This document shows, piece after piece, positions 5,665 to 9,560 of a DNA stretch of 9,560 nt (within the stretch, counting starts at the first letter, position 1; every line of letters begins with the position of its first letter). The position numbers were made by a program, and so were the translations under genes. Source of the stretch: a bacterium (GTDB lineage Bacteria; Chloroflexota; Dormibacteria; UBA8260; Bog-877). Location: positions 1-9,560 of the forward strand of contig JAKAVU010000099.1 in the NCBI GenBank assembly GCA_021817185.1. The letters are read 5' to 3'. Under the pieces are notes generated by a model. The model was not told where the DNA came from, ran no database searches, and saw nothing but the letters and a program-made list of their open reading frames with translations.

Positions 5665-7370
5665 TGATCGTTCCGGGGAGCCCGCACGGCCCCCGCCCGC
5701 TGCAGGATCCGGGCCGCGATCGCCAGCGCCCCGGCGTAGGTTCCCTCCATCCCCTCGAACTGCAGCCCCCGGGCACCGAGGGTGCGGGCCTGGGTGTAGG
5801 GGGTGTCGGACGCGTAGTGGATCAGACCCACCTCCATCGCGGGGCGGGTCAGATCCACCTGGCTGCCGGTGGGGTAGCGGGAGGAGTCGCCGGCCTCGTA
5901 GACGGCTCCGAGGTACGGCCCTGCCTCCATCTCCACCACCGTGTAGGCGTCGCGATAGTAGAAGTCCAGATACGCGCGGTTCTGCAGGAAGGTGCTGCGC
6001 ACCGAGACCGCGCGCTGGCGGTCCAGCACCGACCGCGAGGTCACAAACGGCGCGACCTCGGCGAAGCTGAAGCAGTTGTCCAGCCAGTAGGTGTTCCCGC
6101 TGTGCTCGTCGTGGATCACATCCGAGATCATGACGTCCCCGACATCGGCGTTCAAGGTGGCGGCCTTGCCCAGGATGTAGACCCCGGCCACCCGGTCGGT
6201 CGCCTCCATCACCTGGCGCAGGATGTGGTATGCACCCAGCCCCAGCGGGTACTGGATGTTGATGATCACCTCGGGAGCTGCGGCCAGCGCCTGGTGGTCC
6301 ACCTCGCCGAGCCTCGGATCCAGCTGGTCAGGGCGGAGTTGATCCAGCACCATGACCTGGGCGGCGACGTCGGTCCCGGATCGCGCCTCGATGTGGTGGA
6401 TTCCCTCCTGACTCTCCTCCTTGGTGCGGGCGGCCCGGGCCCTGGGATGGGCGTCGAACCACAGTCGGGCCGCGTAGTAGAGGAAGTTCTCCTCGGAGAT
6501 CTGCTCGCTCCGCTGGCGCCGGCGCAGCAGCGCTTGGAGCTCGGGCTGCTGCGACTCCTCGGCCCAGCGCATCACCTCCGACTGGCGTCGGCGCGCGACC
6601 CCCGAGAGCAGGTTGACCAGACAGTGCGCGTTGCTGCTGACGAAGTGGACCGGTCGGTCGCGCAGCCCCTCCCGGGTCAGCACCTCCCCGATCGGCCCCC
6701 ACCACTCCCTCGTCGCCCGCGCAAAGCCCACCTGGGAACCCCCGAGCAGCCGGACCCGCAGGTCCATCGCCCGGGTGGAGACGGTCTCCAGGAATCCGCC
6801 CAGCCCACCTCCGAACAGCGCCTCGAGCCGGGCCCAGTCGTCGGGCCCAATGCCCAGGCGGCCGCGGGCGTCGGCTCCCGCAGGCTCAGACCCGGAGAGC
6901 AGACGATGAGCCTTGTTCCACTCGATCTGGAGAGCCACCAGCGTCGGCACCAGGTCGTCGAGGTCGGAGCTGCTGGCCAGGGCGACCGCCAGTGTGCCCG
7001 ATCCCTGGTCCCACCACCAGCGCCGCCGCCGACCCGGAGCGGTCACCGGCTCCCAGCCACTGCCGGCTCGAAGCAGCTGATCCGGTGACTGGCCCAGCAG
7101 CACCCGGCGCAACCAGGGGGTGACCGGCGGCAGCCGGTGCAGGGAATACAGCAAAGCGCCCCCATCCACGACCTTGGCCTCGCCCAGCGGATGGAGCGAG
7201 GAGCGCATCCCCAGATGAACGCGTTCCAGAGCCCGCAGCGGCACCTCGCCAGAGGACCGCAGCAACGTCTGGAAGGTCCGAGTGTAGAGCTCGACCTCGT
7301 CGCGGCTCGGGGGAACAGCGACGGGCGCAGATCCTCCCCAGGCCGGCAACCCTTCCCCCCCCGGGCTCAC
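5661..7370 (-). CDS. Uncharacterised 569-residue protein with phosphorylase/nucleosidase-like C-terminal half
   Basis: I do not recognise this as a named enzyme. The N-terminal part (1 to about 340) has no familiar domain; it is soluble, rich in Arg and Leu, and holds the segment PVHFVSSNAHCLVNLLSG (240-257), which looks conserved in character. The C-terminal part (about 365-560) resembles the nucleoside phosphorylase/AMP nucleosidase fold: a hydrophobic strand then YPLGLGAYHIL (374-384), ILGKAATLNADVGDVMIS (399-416) like the 'G-x-L-x-GDVV' segment, VVEMEAGPYLGA (478-489) like the ribose-binding Met-Glu motif, and YASD (519-522) at the place of the catalytic Asp. No signal peptide or membrane span is seen. 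The GTG start overlaps the phosphorylase stop by four bases and the stop overlaps the pterin dehydratase start by four, so all three are probably co-translated. A nucleosidase or sugar-phosphate-binding role is inference only. Confidence 0.8.
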   Translation of the reverse strand: MSPGGEGLPAWGGSAPVAVPPSRDEVELYTRTFQTLLRSSGEVPLRALERVHLGMRSSLHPLGEAKVVDGGALLYSLHRLPPVTPWLRRVLLGQSPDQLLRAGSGWEPVTAPGRRRRWWWDQGSGTLAVALASSSDLDDLVPTLVALQIEWNKAHRLLSGSEPAGADARGRLGIGPDDWARLEALFGGGLGGFLETVSTRAMDLRVRLLGGSQVGFARATREWWGPIGEVLTREGLRDRPVHFVSSNAHCLVNLLSGVARRRQSEVMRWAEESQQPELQALLRRRQRSEQISEENFLYYAARLWFDAHPRARAARTKEESQEGIHHIEARSGTDVAAQVMVLDQLRPDQLDPRLGEVDHQALAAAPEVIINIQYPLGLGAYHILRQVMEATDRVAGVYILGKAATLNADVGDVMISDVIHDEHSGNTYWLDNCFSFAEVAPFVTSRSVLDRQRAVSVRSTFLQNRAYLDFYYRDAYTVVEMEAGPYLGAVYEAGDSSRYPTGSQVDLTRPAMEVGLIHYASDTPYTQARTLGARGLQFEGMEGTYAGALAIAARILQRAGAVRAPRNDQ

Positions 7371-9560
7371 CGCAGGAAGCGCTGAGGCTCAGCGAAGGTC
7401 ACCGGGATCTCCGGAGGGGGGGCGTCGCGATTCAGCCGCCGGGGCATCACGCGCACCGTGAAGCCGTAGGGACCGCGGGTGGCGAGAGCCATTCGCCCAA
7501 CATACCGGTGATGTCCGTTGGAGGTCAGCTCGTCCACCTCCATGACCTCGGTGAGGGGCGCCACCAGCTGACCGTCGGCGGTGACCGGCCCGTGCAGGAG
7601 CTGCACCTCCACCTGGTGAGGCAGCAACCCATCGAGTTCGACCAGGGCCTCCACCACGCGCTCGTCACCGTAGTTCAGGCCCCGGGCCAGCCCCTGCGGA
7701 GGGATGCCCCGGGCGGTCGCCCGGACGCGCGGCCAGCATTCCCTGACCTGGCCGGAGAAGGCCACCGCCTGGCGGGCACCCTGGTGATCGTCGACGCCCG
7801 CCAGGGCCGCGGCGGCCGCGGCCGGCTGGTACATGAGCCGGACGTAGTCGGCGACCATGCGCGAACCGAGAACCCGGGGGATGACCGTCTGCAGCGAGCG
7901 CTTCACCATCTCCAGCCAGCGCTCGGGGACGCCCGATGCGCCGCGCTCAAAGAAGGTCGGAACCACCTTCTGCTCCAGGATCTCGAAGAGGGCCTCGGCC
8001 TCCAGGCGGTCGCGCTCGCCCAGGTCGCCGACCTCTTCGAAAGACGGGATGGCAAAGCCGTTGTCGCTCCGGAAACACTCGTCCCACCAGCCATCCAGGA
8101 TCGAGCAGTTCAAGGCCCCGCTCAGGGCGGCCTTCTGGCCCGAGGTTCCGCACGCTTCCATCGGCCTGCGCGGGGTGTTCAGCCACACGTCCGAGCCCTG
8201 GTAGAGCATCCGCCCCACATCGATGTCGTAGTCCTCGATGAAGACCAGATGCCCCCTCAACTCGGGATCTCGGGCCGCTCGGGAGAGCGCCTGGATGATG
8301 TGCTTGCCCTGCTCGTCCCGGGGATGAGCCTTGCCGGCGATGACCAGTTGCACCGGCCTGCGCGGATCCAAGAGGAGCGCCTTCAGCCGCTCCGGCTGAT
8401 GAAAGAGCAGCGCCCCCCGTTTGTACTCAGCGACCCGCCGGGCAAAGCCGATGGTCAGCGCATCCTCGCGGAGCACATCGTCGGTCCAACCCAGCTCCTC
8501 CGGGGGAACGCCGCGGGCGACCTCCGCCGCCCTGAGCCGGCTGCGGACCCCGGCGAGCAGGCGCCTTCGACCGGCTGCTCTAGCCTCCCAGATCTCCTCA
8601 GAGGAAACAGCCTGCAGTCGATCCCAGCGCACCGCATTGTGGACATCCCAACGTGGTCCCAGATGGCGGTCGAGGAGATCGCCCATCTCGGGAGCGACCC
8701 ACTGGCGCGCATGAACCCCGTTGGTCACCGCCTGGATGGGGACCTCGCTCTCGAACAGATCCGGCCACAGCCCGTGGAACATGGTCTGGCTGACCCGGCG
8801 GTGCAGGTGGGAGACCGCATTGGCGTGGCCCGACATGCGCAGTCCCAACACCGCCATGTTGAAGGGGGCGTCGGTCGGCTCGCCGGGGAAGTGTCCGAGC
8901 TCCATCAGGGTCGCCAGGCCGATCCCCATCTCGTCGCAATAACGGTGAAAGTACCGACCCATCAGCTCGATCGGGAAGCGATCGATGCCGGCCGGGACCG
9001 GGGTGTGGGTGGTGAAGACGGTGGCGGCGCGAGCCGCCTCGATCGCCTCCGCGAAGGTCAGCCCGTGCCGGACCACCAGGTGCCGGATCCGCTCCAGGGC
9101 CAGAAAGCCCGCGTGTCCCTCATTGCTGTGGAACAAAGTCGGGCTCTCGCCGGCCAGCGCGAGCGCCCGGATGCCCCCCATCCCGAGCAGGATCTCCTGC
9201 TGGAGGCGATGCTCAAGTTCTCCTCCGTAAAGGCGGTCTGTGACCGAGACCAGGTCGGGGTCGTTGGGCGCCGAACTGGTGTCCATGAGGTAGAGCGGCA
9301 CTGACCCCACCTGCTGGCGCCAGACCATCGCCCGCAGCGTCCGGTCCCCCAGCGGAAGCTCGATGGCACTGTCCGAGACCGCGGCGAGGCCCATCTGCTC
9401 GGGGTTGAGCTCGCGGTAGCTCTCCTGCTGCCACCCCTCCCCATCCAGATGCTGGCGGAAGTACCCGTAGTGATAGAAGAGACCGACCCCGAGCAGCGGG
9501 CGGCCCTCATCGGCACAGACCCGCAGGTAGTCGCCGGCGAGCACCCCCAGGCCGCCTGAG
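7367..9560 (-). CDS. glgP: Alpha-glucan (glycogen) phosphorylase, 5' end outside the window
   Basis: Pyridoxal-phosphate enzyme that cuts alpha-1,4-glucan with phosphate to release glucose 1-phosphate. The frame stays open to the window edge and begins with SGGLGVLAGDY, an internal motif of the family, so the true start lies further right; about 110-130 N-terminal residues are probably missing. Counting from the Val of that motif (codon 9542-9544) as residue 1: FHSNEGHAGFLALERIR (138-154), VFTTHTPVPAGID (176-188), TNGVHARQW (274-282), IGFARRVAEYKR (365-376), AGKAHPRDEQGK (403-414), and NTPRRPMEACGTSGQKAAL (456-474) with Lys471 as the expected PLP lysine, then LDGWW (483-487). About 110 C-terminal residues form a beta-rich tail ending in a GPYGFTVRVMPR segment. 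The layout matches the actinobacterial-type GlgP rather than the E. coli MalP/GlgP type. First visible gene of the minus-strand operon; its promoter is outside. Confidence 0.95.
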   Translation of the reverse strand, partial: SGGLGVLAGDYLRVCADEGRPLLGVGLFYHYGYFRQHLDGEGWQQESYRELNPEQMGLAAVSDSAIELPLGDRTLRAMVWRQQVGSVPLYLMDTSSAPNDPDLVSVTDRLYGGELEHRLQQEILLGMGGIRALALAGESPTLFHSNEGHAGFLALERIRHLVVRHGLTFAEAIEAARAATVFTTHTPVPAGIDRFPIELMGRYFHRYCDEMGIGLATLMELGHFPGEPTDAPFNMAVLGLRMSGHANAVSHLHRRVSQTMFHGLWPDLFESEVPIQAVTNGVHARQWVAPEMGDLLDRHLGPRWDVHNAVRWDRLQAVSSEEIWEARAAGRRRLLAGVRSRLRAAEVARGVPPEELGWTDDVLREDALTIGFARRVAEYKRGALLFHQPERLKALLLDPRRPVQLVIAGKAHPRDEQGKHIIQALSRAARDPELRGHLVFIEDYDIDVGRMLYQGSDVWLNTPRRPMEACGTSGQKAALSGALNCSILDGWWDECFRSDNGFAIPSFEEVGDLGERDRLEAEALFEILEQKVVPTFFERGASGVPERWLEMVKRSLQTVIPRVLGSRMVADYVRLMYQPAAAAAALAGVDDHQGARQAVAFSGQVRECWPRVRATARGIPPQGLARGLNYGDERVVEALVELDGLLPHQVEVQLLHGPVTADGQLVAPLTEVMEVDELTSNGHHRYVGRMALATRGPYGFTVRVMPRRLNRDAPPPEIPVTFAEPQRFLR

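Noticed and set aside
5817..7088. Plus-strand open frame (423 codons) opposite the unknown 569-residue protein
   Set aside because: I considered whether this could be the real gene instead. The minus-strand frame has proper GTGA junctions on both sides and enzyme-like motifs, while this one is rich in Arg, Pro, Gln and Val without motifs.
7508..9304. Long plus-strand open frame (598 codons) opposite the glucan phosphorylase gene
   Set aside because: It is antisense to a well-supported phosphorylase; the translation shows no motif and is typical of a high-GC shadow frame.
9544..9544. GTG at 9542-9544 as the start of the phosphorylase gene
   Set aside because: The preceding in-frame codons encode SGGLG, part of the conserved SGGLGVLAGD motif, so this GTG is an internal Val and the gene is cut by the window edge.

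Overview
This is a gene-dense, very GC-rich stretch (roughly 70% G+C by eye) with strong G/C preference at third codon positions and GTG used as start codon wherever a start can be defined. That points to a high-GC, free-living, probably aerobic bacterium. Actinomycetota, Chloroflexota and Dormibacterota-like lineages all fit; the window holds no rRNA or other marker that decides between them. The alpha-glucan phosphorylase is of the GlgP type common in actinobacteria.

Left half, plus strand (136-4230): a compact operon for the three-subunit glycolate oxidase. glcD (FAD subunit) is followed by glcE (second FAD-binding subunit, 4-bp overlap) and glcF (two 4Fe-4S clusters plus two CCG domains, about 8-bp overlap). 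Together they oxidise glycolate to glyoxylate and pass the electrons to the respiratory chain. The glcD start codon lies in the loop of a perfect 11-bp inverted repeat (121-149), which also covers a possible -10 box. This is the clearest regulatory signal in the window.

Middle (4231-4386): a short non-coding gap between convergent operons. It holds several GC-rich stem-loops without a T-tract and is probably a two-way transcription end.

Right half, minus strand (4387-9560): a second operon read right to left. It contains an alpha-glucan (glycogen) phosphorylase gene whose 5' end lies beyond the window, a 569-residue protein of unknown function with a C-terminal half resembling nucleoside phosphorylases/nucleosidases, a small pterin-4a-carbinolamine dehydratase, and a YegS/BmrU-type lipid (diacylglycerol) kinase. 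The first three are joined by 4-bp GTGA stop/start overlaps and the kinase follows after 42 bp. The unknown protein, locked between a glucan phosphorylase and a pterin dehydratase, is the least explained gene here. No mobile elements, CRISPR arrays, tRNAs or rRNAs were seen.
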